Part shown: piece after piece, positions 8,322 to 17,189 of the stretch | Layout of the letters: the number at the start of each line of letters is the position of its first letter | How positions within the stretch are numbered: the stretch's first letter is position 1 | Source: Paraburkholderia sediminicola | GTDB lineage: Bacteria; Pseudomonadota; Gammaproteobacteria; Burkholderiales; Burkholderiaceae | Length of the DNA stretch: 64,000 nucleotides | Assembly: GCF_902859805.1 (NCBI RefSeq) | Contig: NZ_CADIKC010000005.1 | Coordinates: 248,001-312,000, forward strand | Reading direction: 5' to 3' | Position numbers and translations under genes: made by a program | The notes under the pieces: model-generated | What the model was told of the DNA's origin: nothing | Databases searched by the model: none | The model's input: the letters and a program-made list of their open reading frames with translations, nothing else

Positions 8322-9056
8322 ATGGAAACTCGCTGGTCCGCACTGATGCCTGACGCTCGCAACGTCACGCCGCTCTATCTGCAGCTCGCGCGCAATCTGG
8401 CGACGGCGATCCACTGCGGCGTGTGGTCGGCGGGTGAGGCGCTGCCTTCGGAGCGCACGCTTTCGGACGCGATCGGCGTGTCGCGCATCACCGCGCGCAA
8501 GGCAATCGAGCTGCTGGTCGAACAAGGTTTGATCCGGCGGGCGCGGGGCGCAGGCAGCTTCATTACGCCGCGCGTTGAAGACCCGCTGTCACGGCTCACT
8601 GGCTTCACCAAGAAGATGCAGCAACGTGGTTTCCGGCCGGATTCGGTGTGGCTCGAGCGCGATATCCGCGCCGCCAACCGTGATGAGCTGGTGCACCTCG
8701 GCCTGTCGCCCGGCGCGGCCGTGACGAGCCTGCGGCGCCTGCGGCGCGCGGACGGCATCGTGATGGCGGTCGAGCATTCGGCGCTGCCTGCGGCGATCGT
8801 GCCCGACCCGCTGGCCATCGGCGTTTCGCTTTACAGCTATCTCGAACAACGTGGCGCTGCCGTCGTGCGCGCCCTGCAGCACTTTCGCGCGGTCAATGCT
8901 TCGAGCGAAATTGCCTCGTTGATGGATATCGAACCGCGCTCGGCGCTGCTGGTCATTACCCGTATCGGGTATAGCGCGGACCAGCGTGCGATCGAACTGA
9001 CCGACACCTATTGCCGCGACGATTACTACGACTTTGTCGCTGAATTGCGCACCTGA
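8322..9056 (+). CDS. GntR/HutC-family regulator of N-acetylglucosamine use (NagR-like)
   Basis: 244 residues. A GntR winged helix at about 10-75 (YLQLARNLATAIHCG, LPSERTLSDAIGVSRITARK, then the wing RRARGAGSFI) is followed by a UTRA effector domain (about 95-240, ending ELTDTYCRDDYYDF). This architecture is that of NagR/YvoA/DasR repressors that sense GlcNAc-6-P or GlcN-6-P. It is directly upstream of nagA and the PTS genes, so it most likely controls them. GGAG lies 4 bases before the ATG, a little close, but no better start exists. Confidence 0.9.
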   Translation: METRWSALMPDARNVTPLYLQLARNLATAIHCGVWSAGEALPSERTLSDAIGVSRITARKAIELLVEQGLIRRARGAGSFITPRVEDPLSRLTGFTKKMQQRGFRPDSVWLERDIRAANRDELVHLGLSPGAAVTSLRRLRRADGIVMAVEHSALPAAIVPDPLAIGVSLYSYLEQRGAAVVRALQHFRAVNASSEIASLMDIEPRSALLVITRIGYSADQRAIELTDTYCRDDYYDFVAELRT

Positions 9057-9144
9057 ATGGCGCGCCTGAGCGGGCGGCCGTCACGTGCGGCATAGCCGAA
9101 CGCAATTCAGTCACACCCCGCATTACGCCTCACCAGAGAGACTC

Positions 9145-10248
9145 ATGCTGACCGGAAACATACTCACCACCGATGGGTGGATTCACGGCACGCTCGAATA
9201 CGAAAACGGCCGCATCACGGCGCTGACCGGCGAACGCGTCGATCCGGCGAAGAATGACGCGCCGTACATCCTGCCCGGCTTCATCGATCTGCACGTGCAT
9301 GGCGGCGGCGGCTCCGACGTGATGGAAGGCGGCGACGCGATCGAAACGATCAGCCGCACCCATGCGCGCCACGGTACGACCAGCCTGCTCGCCACCACGA
9401 TGACCGCGCCGCGCGACGAGCTGATGAATGTCGTCGCCGGTCTGGGCAACAACGCGCGCATTCGCACGCCAGGCGGGGCGCGTGTGCTCGGCGTGCATCT
9501 GGAAGGTCCGTACATCAACCCCGGTAAGCTCGGCGCGCAACCAGACGCGGCCGTGTCGGCGGTGATGGACGAAGTGCTGAAGTATCTGTCGATCGCGCCG
9601 ATTCGCGTGGTCACGCTGGCGCCGGAAATCGCCGGCCATATGGAGATCATCTCCGAGATGGCGGCGCGCGGCGTACGCGTGCAGCTCGGTCATTCGCTCG
9701 GCACCTACGACGACGCCGTCGCCGCACTCAAGCACGGCGCCTGCGGCTTCACGCATCTGTTCAACGCGATGTCGCCGCTGCATCACCGCAACCCCGGCCT
9801 TGTCGGCGCCGCGCTCGCGCATGCCGAGTTCGCCGAAATCATTCCCGACTTGCTGCACGTCCATCCGGGCGCGATCCGCGCCGCGTTGCGCGCGATTCCG
9901 CGTCTCTACGTCGTGACGGATAGCACCTCGGCCACCGGCATGCCCGACGGCGAATACCGCCTCGGCAGCCAGCATGTGACGAAGTGCCTCGGCGGCGTGC
10001 GTCTCGCCGACGGCACGCTCGCCGGCAGCACGCTGACGATGGATCAGGCGCTGCGCAATCTCGTATCGATCGGTTTGCCGATCGCCGATGTTTCAAACCG
10101 TTTGTCGCGCTACGCCGCCGACTACCTCGGCATCGAAGACCGCGGCCGCATCGCGCGCGGTGCATGGGCCGATGTGGTCGTGTTCGATCGTGAACTGGCG
10201 TTGACCGCGACATACGTCGAAGGAGAATCAATTGTCGAATATGCTTAA
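9145..10248 (+). CDS. nagA: N-acetylglucosamine-6-phosphate deacetylase
   Basis: 367-residue amidohydrolase that removes acetate from GlcNAc-6-P to give GlcN-6-P. Visible sites: GFIDLHVHGGGGSDVMEG near the N-terminus, the metal-binding Glu in GVHLEGPYINPGKLGA, histidines in VQLGHSLG and FTHLFNAMSPLHHRNPG, and the catalytic Asp in VTDSTSATGMPDG. The ATG at 9145 follows AGAGAG and starts MLTGNILT; a frame-open ATG 20 codons upstream (9085) adds a tail not seen in the family. Its 3' end overlaps the next gene by 17 bases. Confidence 0.96.
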   Translation: MLTGNILTTDGWIHGTLEYENGRITALTGERVDPAKNDAPYILPGFIDLHVHGGGGSDVMEGGDAIETISRTHARHGTTSLLATTMTAPRDELMNVVAGLGNNARIRTPGGARVLGVHLEGPYINPGKLGAQPDAAVSAVMDEVLKYLSIAPIRVVTLAPEIAGHMEIISEMAARGVRVQLGHSLGTYDDAVAALKHGACGFTHLFNAMSPLHHRNPGLVGAALAHAEFAEIIPDLLHVHPGAIRAALRAIPRLYVVTDSTSATGMPDGEYRLGSQHVTKCLGGVRLADGTLAGSTLTMDQALRNLVSIGLPIADVSNRLSRYAADYLGIEDRGRIARGAWADVVVFDRELALTATYVEGESIVEYA

Positions 10249-11248
10249 AGAGGCGCTGGCGTCCGCTGAAACGGTCGCCGCGCAGCTCAGGGATTCCTCG
10301 CGCGTGGAAGCATTGGCAGCGAAGCTCGCCCAGCAACCGCGCCATGTTGCGCTGACGGTCGCGCGCGGCAGCTCGGACCACGCAGCGAGTTACTTCGCAA
10401 GCCTGACGATGAGTCGCCTCGGTGTGCCGGTCGCCTCGCTGCCGATGTCGGTCGCGACGCTCCAGCAAGCGCCACTGCAGGTGCGCGATCAGCTCGCGCT
10501 GGCGTTCTCGCAATCGGGCAAGAGCCCGGACCTGGTCGGCACGATGGAAGCGTTGCGCAAGGCCGGCGCGTTGACGGTGGCCGCAGTGAATGCGCCGAAC
10601 TCGCCGCTGGCGGACGCTTGCGAATTTCAGCTGCCGCTGGTGGCCGGTCCGGAATTGAGCGTCGCGGCGACCAAGAGCTACATCGCCATGCTGTCGATCT
10701 CCGCGCAACTGGTCGCTCACTGGCAGAAAGACGAAGCATTGCTCGGCGCGTTGAATACGCTGCCCGACGCGTTGCAAGCCGCCGGCAAGCTCGACTGGTC
10801 GAAGGCAGTGGACGAACTGCGTGGCGTCGAGCGCATGATCGTGATCGGCCGCGGTCTCGGCCTCGCGATCGCGCAGGAAGCCGCCCTCAAATTGAAGGAA
10901 ACCTCCGGCATTCAGGCCGAAGCGTTTTCGAGCGCGGAAGTGCGGCATGGTCCGATGGAACTGATTGATCGCGACTACCCGCTGCTGGTATTCGCACCGC
11001 GTGGTCCTGAACAAGCCGGCTTGCTGCAACTCGCGCGCGACATGCAGGCGCGCGGCGCCCGCGTGCTGCTCGCCGCACCGGCCGACGTGCCGGAAGCGAC
11101 GCTGCCGCTCGCCACCACCGCTCATGCGGCGCTCGATCCGATCGCCGCAATCTTGTCCTTTTACGTGATGGCTGCCGGCCTTGCCGCCGCCCGCGGGCGC
11201 AATCCTGACGCGCCACGCCATCTCAACAAAGTCACCGAAACTCACTGA
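10232..11248 (+). CDS. SIS-domain glucosamine-6-phosphate deaminase/isomerase-type protein
   Basis: 338 residues with two SIS domains and no glutaminase domain, like the isomerase half of GlmS and the alternative deaminase NagB-II. Key stretches are ARGSSDHAASYFASL, SQSGKSPDL, GRGLGLAIAQEAALKLKE and AEAFSSAEVRHGPMELI. In this operon it should turn GlcN-6-P into fructose-6-P and ammonia, replacing classical NagB. The start is TTG at 10232, 5 bases after AGGAGA, inside the end of nagA; an ATG at 10241 is the alternative but lies 14 bases from the ribosome site. Confidence 0.88.
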   Translation: MSNMLKEALASAETVAAQLRDSSRVEALAAKLAQQPRHVALTVARGSSDHAASYFASLTMSRLGVPVASLPMSVATLQQAPLQVRDQLALAFSQSGKSPDLVGTMEALRKAGALTVAAVNAPNSPLADACEFQLPLVAGPELSVAATKSYIAMLSISAQLVAHWQKDEALLGALNTLPDALQAAGKLDWSKAVDELRGVERMIVIGRGLGLAIAQEAALKLKETSGIQAEAFSSAEVRHGPMELIDRDYPLLVFAPRGPEQAGLLQLARDMQARGARVLLAAPADVPEATLPLATTAHAALDPIAAILSFYVMAAGLAAARGRNPDAPRHLNKVTETH

Positions 11249-11286
11249 CGAGAAATCAGATGCGACGTGTCGAGGAGTCCCGCTTG

Positions 11287-13851
11287 ATGAGCCATTCTGA
11301 AGGCCATATTGTTTTGCTCGCGCCGATGACCGGTCCGGTCGTGCCGCTGGCGAACGTGCCCGACCCTGTGTTTTCGGGCGGCATGTTCGGCGACGGCATC
11401 GGCATCGATCCGCTCGAGGGGCGACTCGTCGCGCCGTGCGACGGCACCATTACCCACCTCGCGCGCACCGGCCACGCGGTCACGCTCGCGACGGCTGAGG
11501 GCGTGGAGATTCTGTTGCACATTGGCATCGATACGGTCGAGCTGAACGGCAAGGGTTTTGCGCCGATGGTCGCGCAAGGCGCCCATGTGCGCACCGGCGA
11601 CGTCCTGATCGAATTCGATCAGGACCAGGTCGCGCTGAATGCGCCGAGTCTTGTCTCGGTGATTGCGATTGCCAATTCGGATGCGTTCGAGATTGTCGAG
11701 CGTGCGCAGGACGGCATGCTGAAGGCTGGCGAAACGCCGTTGCTGGTGCTGCGCGCTCGCAGCGGCGAAGCGGCGGACGCATCGCGCCAGGCGAGCGCGA
11801 CCAACGTGACCGAAGAAGCGCGTCAGCAAGTTACGCTGATCCACGCTGGCGGTCTGCATGCACGGCCGGCAGCGCGCGCTCGCGAAGCGGCGCGTGGTTT
11901 CGATGCGCGTGTCGAAGTGCGTTACGAAGGGCGTAAGGCGGCGATCGAGAGCGTGGTCGGTTTGCTCGGTCTCGGTGCCGGCGAAGGTGCGACTGTGGAG
12001 TTGCTCGGCGTCGGTCCGCAAGCCAAAGCCGCGATCGAAGCGATTGCCCACGAATTGACGCGTGAAGCGCACGGCGAAGTCGAAGAGAAGCCGGCGCGAC
12101 AAAGTTCTCCTGCGCCGCAAACGGTCGCGCGCGCCGCCGGCGAAACGCTTGCGCCGAATACGCTCGCGGGTGTGTGCGCGTCGCCGGGCGTCGCGGTCGG
12201 CAAGCTGGTGCGTTGGGACGATGCGGATATCGATCCGCCGGAAAAGGCGAACGGCACGTCGGCGGCTGAAAGCCGTTTGCTCGACAAAGCAATTGCCACC
12301 GTCGACGCCGATCTCGGCACCACCGTGCGCGATGCGTCGCAACGCGGTGCGGTGGGTGAGGCAGGCATTTTCGCGGTGCACCGCGTATTGCTCGAAGATC
12401 CGACGCTGGTCGACGCCGCGCGCGATCTGATCAGCCTCGGCAAGAGCGCGGGCTTTGCGTGGCGCGAAGCGATCCGCGCACAGATCGCCATCCTGACGAA
12501 TATCGAAGACGCCTTGCTCGCGGAGCGTGCGGCAGATCTGCGCGACATCGAAAAGCGCGTATTGCGCGCGCTCGGTTATACGAATGCGGCGGCACGCACG
12601 CTGCCGGAAGAGGCTGTGCTGGCAGCTGAAGAGTTCACGCCGTCGGATCTGTCGTCGCTGGATCGCACGCGTGTCACCGCGCTGGTGATGTCGCGTGGCG
12701 GCGCCACTTCGCATGCGGCGATTCTTGCGCGTCAGGCCGGCATTCCGGCGCTGGTGGCAGTCGGCGATGCATTGCACGCGATTCCTGAAGGTACGCAAGT
12801 GGTGGTGAACGCCACTACCGGCCGCCTCGAATTCGCGCCGACCGACCTCGACGTCGAACGTGCGCGTCTTGAGCGCAGCCGCCTTGCAGGCGTGCGCGAA
12901 GCGAATCGCCGCACGTCGCAACAGGCCGCGGTGACTTCCGATGGCCGCGCGATCGAAGTCGCCGCGAACATCGCCACGCTCGACGATGCGAAAACTGCCG
13001 TCGACAACGGCGCCGATTCTGTCGGCCTGCTGCGCACTGAACTGCTGTTCATTCACCGCGCCTCGGCGCCGACCATCGACGAACATCGCCAGAGCTATCA
13101 GGCCATCGTCGAAGCGTTGAGCGGCCGCACCGCGATCATTCGCACGCTGGATGTGGGCGCGGACAAGGAGGTCGACTACCTGACGCTGCCGCCCGAACCG
13201 AATCCGGCGCTCGGCCTGCGCGGCATCCGCCTCGCACAGGTGCGCCCGGATCTGCTCGACGATCAGTTGCGCGGCCTGCTTGCGGTGCAACCGCTCGGCG
13301 CCGTACGCATCCTGCTGCCAATGGTGACGGATGTCGGCGAATTGATCCGCATCCGCAAACGCATCGACGAATTCGCTCGTGAATCGGGCCGTACCGAACC
13401 GATCGAAGTCGGCGTGATGATCGAAGTGCCGTCGGCCGCGCTGCTCGCCGATCAACTGTCGCAACACGCGGATTTCCTGTCGATCGGTACTAACGATCTG
13501 ACGCAATACACGCTCGCCATGGACCGTTGCCAGGCCGATCTCGCGGCGCAAGCCGACGGCTTGCATCCGGCGGTGCTGCGCCTGATCGCAGCGACCGTGC
13601 AGGGCGCGAACAAGCATGGCAAATGGGTCGGCGTATGCGGCGCACTGGCGGGCGATCCGCTGGCCATGCCGCTGCTCGTCGGCCTCGGCGTGACCGAGCT
13701 TTCGGTGGATCCGGTGTCGGTGCCGGGCATCAAGGCGCGTGTGCGCAACCTCGATTATCAGCTGTGCCGTCAACGCGCCCAGGATGTCCTGGCGCTCGAA
13801 TCGGCGCAGGCGGTAAGAGCAGTAAGCCGCGAAACCTGGCCTTTGGACTGA
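11287..13851 (+). CDS. Fused PTS EIIA-HPr-EI protein (PEP-protein phosphotransferase)
   Basis: 854 residues carrying three phosphocarrier modules in order: a glucose-type EIIA (about 1-150, active His in LLHIGIDTVEL), an HPr (about 175-265, His in HAGGLHARPAARA), and enzyme I (about 290-850, His in SRGGATSHAAILARQ, with SIGTNDLTQYT and the C-terminal Cys in VGVCGALAGD). It takes phosphate from PEP to the NagE IIB. GAGGAG 9 bases before the ATG at 11287 decides the start; an ATG at 11260 lacks a ribosome site. All active histidines are present. The HPr keeps a serine (IESVVGLL) at the place of the regulatory Ser46. Confidence 0.95.
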   Translation: MSHSEGHIVLLAPMTGPVVPLANVPDPVFSGGMFGDGIGIDPLEGRLVAPCDGTITHLARTGHAVTLATAEGVEILLHIGIDTVELNGKGFAPMVAQGAHVRTGDVLIEFDQDQVALNAPSLVSVIAIANSDAFEIVERAQDGMLKAGETPLLVLRARSGEAADASRQASATNVTEEARQQVTLIHAGGLHARPAARAREAARGFDARVEVRYEGRKAAIESVVGLLGLGAGEGATVELLGVGPQAKAAIEAIAHELTREAHGEVEEKPARQSSPAPQTVARAAGETLAPNTLAGVCASPGVAVGKLVRWDDADIDPPEKANGTSAAESRLLDKAIATVDADLGTTVRDASQRGAVGEAGIFAVHRVLLEDPTLVDAARDLISLGKSAGFAWREAIRAQIAILTNIEDALLAERAADLRDIEKRVLRALGYTNAAARTLPEEAVLAAEEFTPSDLSSLDRTRVTALVMSRGGATSHAAILARQAGIPALVAVGDALHAIPEGTQVVVNATTGRLEFAPTDLDVERARLERSRLAGVREANRRTSQQAAVTSDGRAIEVAANIATLDDAKTAVDNGADSVGLLRTELLFIHRASAPTIDEHRQSYQAIVEALSGRTAIIRTLDVGADKEVDYLTLPPEPNPALGLRGIRLAQVRPDLLDDQLRGLLAVQPLGAVRILLPMVTDVGELIRIRKRIDEFARESGRTEPIEVGVMIEVPSAALLADQLSQHADFLSIGTNDLTQYTLAMDRCQADLAAQADGLHPAVLRLIAATVQGANKHGKWVGVCGALAGDPLAMPLLVGLGVTELSVDPVSVPGIKARVRNLDYQLCRQRAQDVLALESAQAVRAVSRETWPLD

Positions 13852-13946
13852 ACCCCACACAGTCCGCAACCAGCTTCGCTCAGTAACCCTGTAAAGCTAG
13901 AACTCAACGACGACTGTCGACAACGAGACAAGGATTGGAGGTGTCA

Positions 13947-15725
13947 ATGGATGGGAATCCGTTTCTGAAGATTCAGCGCCTGGGACGCGCGCTGATGCTG
14001 CCGATAGCAGTGCTGCCGGTTGCCGGCCTGCTGCTGCGATTGGGCCAACCCGATGTGTTCAACATCAAGATGATCGCCGACGCCGGCGGCGCGATCTTCG
14101 ACAACCTGCCGTTGCTGTTCGCAATCGGCGTGGCGGTCGGCTTCGCGAAAGACAATAACGGCGTGGCGGGTCTCGCGGGTGCGATCGGTTATCTGGTCGA
14201 AATCGCGGTGATGAAGGACATCAACGACAAGCTCAACATGGGCGTGTTGTCCGGGATCGTGGCGGGTATCGTCGCGGGCTTGCTGTACAACAAGTACAAA
14301 GACATCAAGCTGCCAGACTACCTCGCATTCTTCGGAGGGAAACGCTTCGTGCCGATTGTCACCGGCGTGGTCTGTCTGGTGATAGGCATTGTGTTCGGCT
14401 ACGTATGGCAGCCGGTGCAAGGCGTTATCGATACGGCCGGTCATTGGCTGACCACCGCGGGTGCGCTTGGCGCATTTGTGTTCGGTGTGCTGAACCGTTT
14501 GCTGCTCGTCACGGGTCTGCATCACATCCTCAATTCGCTGACGTGGTTCGTGTTCGGCACCTTCACGCCGCCGGGCGGCGCACCGGTGACGGGCGACCTG
14601 CATCGCTTCTTCGCGGACGACCCGACTGCGGGCACGTTCATGACGGGCTTCTTCCCGGTCATGATGTTCGGCCTGCCGGCCGCGTGTCTCGCGATGTATC
14701 ACGAGGCACCGAAAGAGCGCCGCGCGATGGTGTTCGGCCTCCTGGCGTCGATGGCGCTCACCTCGTTCCTGACGGGTGTGACCGAGCCGATCGAATTCAG
14801 CTTCATGTTCCTCGCGCCGGTGCTGTATGCGATCCACGCGGTGCTGACGGGTTTGTCGCTGGCGATCTGCTCGGCGCTCGGGATTCATCTCGGCTTCACC
14901 TTCTCGGCGGGTTTTATCGACTACGTGCTGAACTACGGCCTGTCGACCAAGGGCTGGTGGGCGATTCCGATTGGCCTCGTGTACATGGTCGTGTACTACG
15001 GTTTGTTCCGCTTCTTCATCCGCAAGTTCAACATGGCAACGCCGGGTCGTGAACCTGCTGCCGAAGAAGAGCAGATCGAGTCGTTTGCGGCCGGTGGTTT
15101 TGTGTCGCCGGTGGCGGGTGCCGCCGTGCCGCGCGCACAGCGTTATATCGCTGCGCTGGGCGGTGCGTCGAACCTGTCGGTGGTGGATGCCTGCACGACG
15201 CGTCTGCGTCTGTCGGTGGTCGATGCCAACAAGGTCTCGGAAAGCGAATTGAAGACGATTGGTGCGCGCGGCGTGCTCAAACGCGGTTCGACCAATGTGC
15301 AGGTGATCATTGGACCGGAAGCGGACATCATCGCTGATGAGATTCGCACGGTGATCGCGCAAGGCGGTGGCGATGCGGTGAAGCCGGTGGCTGCTGCTGC
15401 GCCGGCTGTCGCTGCGGCTCCTGTGGCGGCTGCAAGCGGTGCTCAGGGCGGTCCGCTCGACCCGGACCCGCTGCGTTGGCTCGCTGTGTTCGGCGGCGCG
15501 GGCAACGTCGTGTCGCTGGACGCAGTGGCGGCAACGCGTCTGCGGATCGTCGTTCGCGATCCGTCGGCGGTTGATCGTCAACGTCTTGCAACGCTCGATA
15601 CGGCGTGGGTTTCGGCCGACACGTTCCATATCGTCGTTGGCGACGCAGCTCAGCGCTATGCCGCGCAACTGGCGACGCGTTTGTCGCCGGATACAGGTGC
15701 CGGTACGGCGCCGCAACCGGCGTAA
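13947..15725 (+). CDS. nagE: PTS N-acetylglucosamine permease IIC-IIB with a second, Cys-less IIB
   Basis: 592-residue permease that phosphorylates GlcNAc during import. Residues 1 to about 375 form the IIC channel (GRALMLPIAVLPVAGLLLRL, NNGVAGLAGA, FLTGVTEPIEFSFMF). A IIB domain follows (about 400-475) with the phosphocysteine in VVDACTTRLRLSV. After an Ala/Pro/Val linker comes a second IIB-like domain (about 510-580) in which the same place reads LDAVAATRLRIVV, without Cys. GGAGG sits 5 bases before ATG 13947. EIIA is supplied by the fused protein just upstream. A terminator closes the operon. Confidence 0.95.
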   Translation: MDGNPFLKIQRLGRALMLPIAVLPVAGLLLRLGQPDVFNIKMIADAGGAIFDNLPLLFAIGVAVGFAKDNNGVAGLAGAIGYLVEIAVMKDINDKLNMGVLSGIVAGIVAGLLYNKYKDIKLPDYLAFFGGKRFVPIVTGVVCLVIGIVFGYVWQPVQGVIDTAGHWLTTAGALGAFVFGVLNRLLLVTGLHHILNSLTWFVFGTFTPPGGAPVTGDLHRFFADDPTAGTFMTGFFPVMMFGLPAACLAMYHEAPKERRAMVFGLLASMALTSFLTGVTEPIEFSFMFLAPVLYAIHAVLTGLSLAICSALGIHLGFTFSAGFIDYVLNYGLSTKGWWAIPIGLVYMVVYYGLFRFFIRKFNMATPGREPAAEEEQIESFAAGGFVSPVAGAAVPRAQRYIAALGGASNLSVVDACTTRLRLSVVDANKVSESELKTIGARGVLKRGSTNVQVIIGPEADIIADEIRTVIAQGGGDAVKPVAAAAPAVAAAPVAAASGAQGGPLDPDPLRWLAVFGGAGNVVSLDAVAATRLRIVVRDPSAVDRQRLATLDTAWVSADTFHIVVGDAAQRYAAQLATRLSPDTGAGTAPQPA

Positions 15726-15792
15726 TGCAACGTTGAGGAGCGGCTTGCGCTGCTCCACTACTGCGCTTATCTTCGGATGATGCAGCAATAAA

Positions 15793-15825
15793 AAAAGCGG
15801 CACCTTGATTCAAGGTGCCGCTTTT
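15793..15825. terminator. Bidirectional terminator between nagE and cydX
   Basis: A perfect 15-bp stem: AAAAGCGGCACCTTG (15793-15807), loop ATT, CAAGGTGCCGCTTTT (15811-15825). A and T runs on both sides let it stop transcription from nagE and from the convergent cyd operon. Confidence 0.95.
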
Positions 15826-15873
15826 GCGTTTACCGGCTTGAGCGCTAACGGCGCGCGACCGGCAACGGATCCA

Positions 15874-15990
15874 TCAACGTGCTTTCTGCTTACCCGCTTC
15901 CAAAGGCCGACGTGTTTCCAGCCACATCACGTTGATAATGCCGAATGCCAGCGCCACGCCAATGCCGAGAAGCCAACTGAAATACCACAT
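15874..15990 (-). CDS. cydX: Cytochrome bd oxidase small subunit CydX
   Basis: A 38-residue single-helix protein starting MWYFSWLLGIGVALAFG and containing NVMWLE, the signature of CydX (YbgT), a small structural subunit that stabilises the bd-type quinol oxidase hemes. AGGAG lies 6 bases before the ATG at 15990, and the gene starts 28 bp after cydB on the same strand. It is easy to miss because of its size, but sequence, ribosome site and position all agree. Confidence 0.93.
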   Translation of the reverse strand: MWYFSWLLGIGVALAFGIINVMWLETRRPLEAGKQKAR

Positions 15991-16018
15991 CACAAACTCC
16001 TGTTATCCGTATTCCTGA

Positions 16019-17155
16019 TCAATACATCGAATGGTGATTTTCTTCGAGTGCTGCAGCGGTCACCTTGCCTCGCATCACGCGATACACCCAGCTTGTGTAG
16101 ATCAGGACGATCGGCAGGAAAATGATCACGGCGATCAGCATGATCTGCAGCGTCATGCGGCTCGAAGTCGAATCCCATACGGTCAGGCTGCTGCGGCCGT
16201 CGAGCGAGGAGGGCATGATGAACGGGAACATCGAGAAACCCGCCGTCAGGATCACGCCGATGATCATCAGCGAGGTCGCCAGGAACGCGCTCTTTTCAAA
16301 ACGCGAGCGCGCCAGCAGCAAGGCAAGCACGCCACCGACGAGGCCCACCACCGGCGCGATCACCATCCACGGATAGTTTGCGTAGTTGGTGAGCCACAGG
16401 CCGGGTGCGCCGATCACGTTCTTCAGCAGCGGGTTGGCGACGGTATCGAGCGGCGCGGCGTCGACGATCTGATAGCCGCCGATCATCGTGGCAATCAATG
16501 CGCCGGCAAGCAGGAACAGCACCACGGCGGCGAGCGAAGCGATACGCAGCGCGAGCGATGCACGCTCGGCGACGACGTCGTCTGCTTTCATCTTCACGAA
16601 GGCTGCGCCGTGCGCGGCCAGCATCGACACGCTGACGAGTCCGCACAATACGGCGAACGGGTTGAGCAGGGCGAAGAAACTGCCGTGATACGTGACGCGC
16701 AGATCTGTGTCGAACGAGAACGGCACGCCTTGCAGCAGGTTGCCGAACGCCACGCCGAACACCAGCGCCGGGACGAAGCCGCCGACAAACAACGCCCAAT
16801 CCCATGCGCTGCGCCAGCGCGGGTCTTCGCGCTTGCTGCGGTAGTCGAAGCCGACCGGCCGGAAAAACAGCGAGAACAGCACCAGCAGCATCGCGAAGTA
16901 GAAACCGGAGAACGATGCGGCGTACACCAGCGGCCATGCGGCAAACATCGCGCCGCCCGCGGTGATGAGCCACACCTGATTGCCTTCCCACGTCGCGCCG
17001 ACCGTGTTGACGACAATGCGTCGCTCGGCGTCGGTCTTCGCGATAAACGGCAACAGAATCGCCGCGCCCATATCGAAGCCGTCGGTGAGCGCGAAGCCGA
17101 TCAGCAGCACGCCGATCAACACCCACCAGATCAGTTTGAGGGTTGCGTAATCCAT
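16019..17155 (-). CDS. cydB: Cytochrome bd ubiquinol oxidase subunit II
   Basis: 378-residue membrane protein, close to the usual CydB length. It begins MDYATLKLIWWVLIGVLLIG and has GFDMGAAILLPF, the conserved EGNQVWLITAGGAMFAAWP, and FFRPVGFDYRSKR. CydB pairs with CydA to reduce oxygen to water with electrons from ubiquinol under low oxygen. It starts 34 bp after the end of cydA and is followed by cydX. Confidence 0.97.
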   Translation of the reverse strand: MDYATLKLIWWVLIGVLLIGFALTDGFDMGAAILLPFIAKTDAERRIVVNTVGATWEGNQVWLITAGGAMFAAWPLVYAASFSGFYFAMLLVLFSLFFRPVGFDYRSKREDPRWRSAWDWALFVGGFVPALVFGVAFGNLLQGVPFSFDTDLRVTYHGSFFALLNPFAVLCGLVSVSMLAAHGAAFVKMKADDVVAERASLALRIASLAAVVLFLLAGALIATMIGGYQIVDAAPLDTVANPLLKNVIGAPGLWLTNYANYPWMVIAPVVGLVGGVLALLLARSRFEKSAFLATSLMIIGVILTAGFSMFPFIMPSSLDGRSSLTVWDSTSSRMTLQIMLIAVIIFLPIVLIYTSWVYRVMRGKVTAAALEENHHSMY

Positions 17156-17189
17156 GATGATCTTTCCCTTGGAACAGAGTGGCGGCGAA

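Noticed and set aside
11242..13869. An 875-codon minus-strand frame opposite the EIIA-HPr-EI gene
   Set aside because: No recognisable domain, Arg-rich composition, no ribosome site; the plus-strand gene has all its active sites.
13944..15803. A 619-codon minus-strand frame opposite nagE
   Set aside because: Extremely His/Arg/Gln-rich shadow of the membrane permease, with no plausible protein features.
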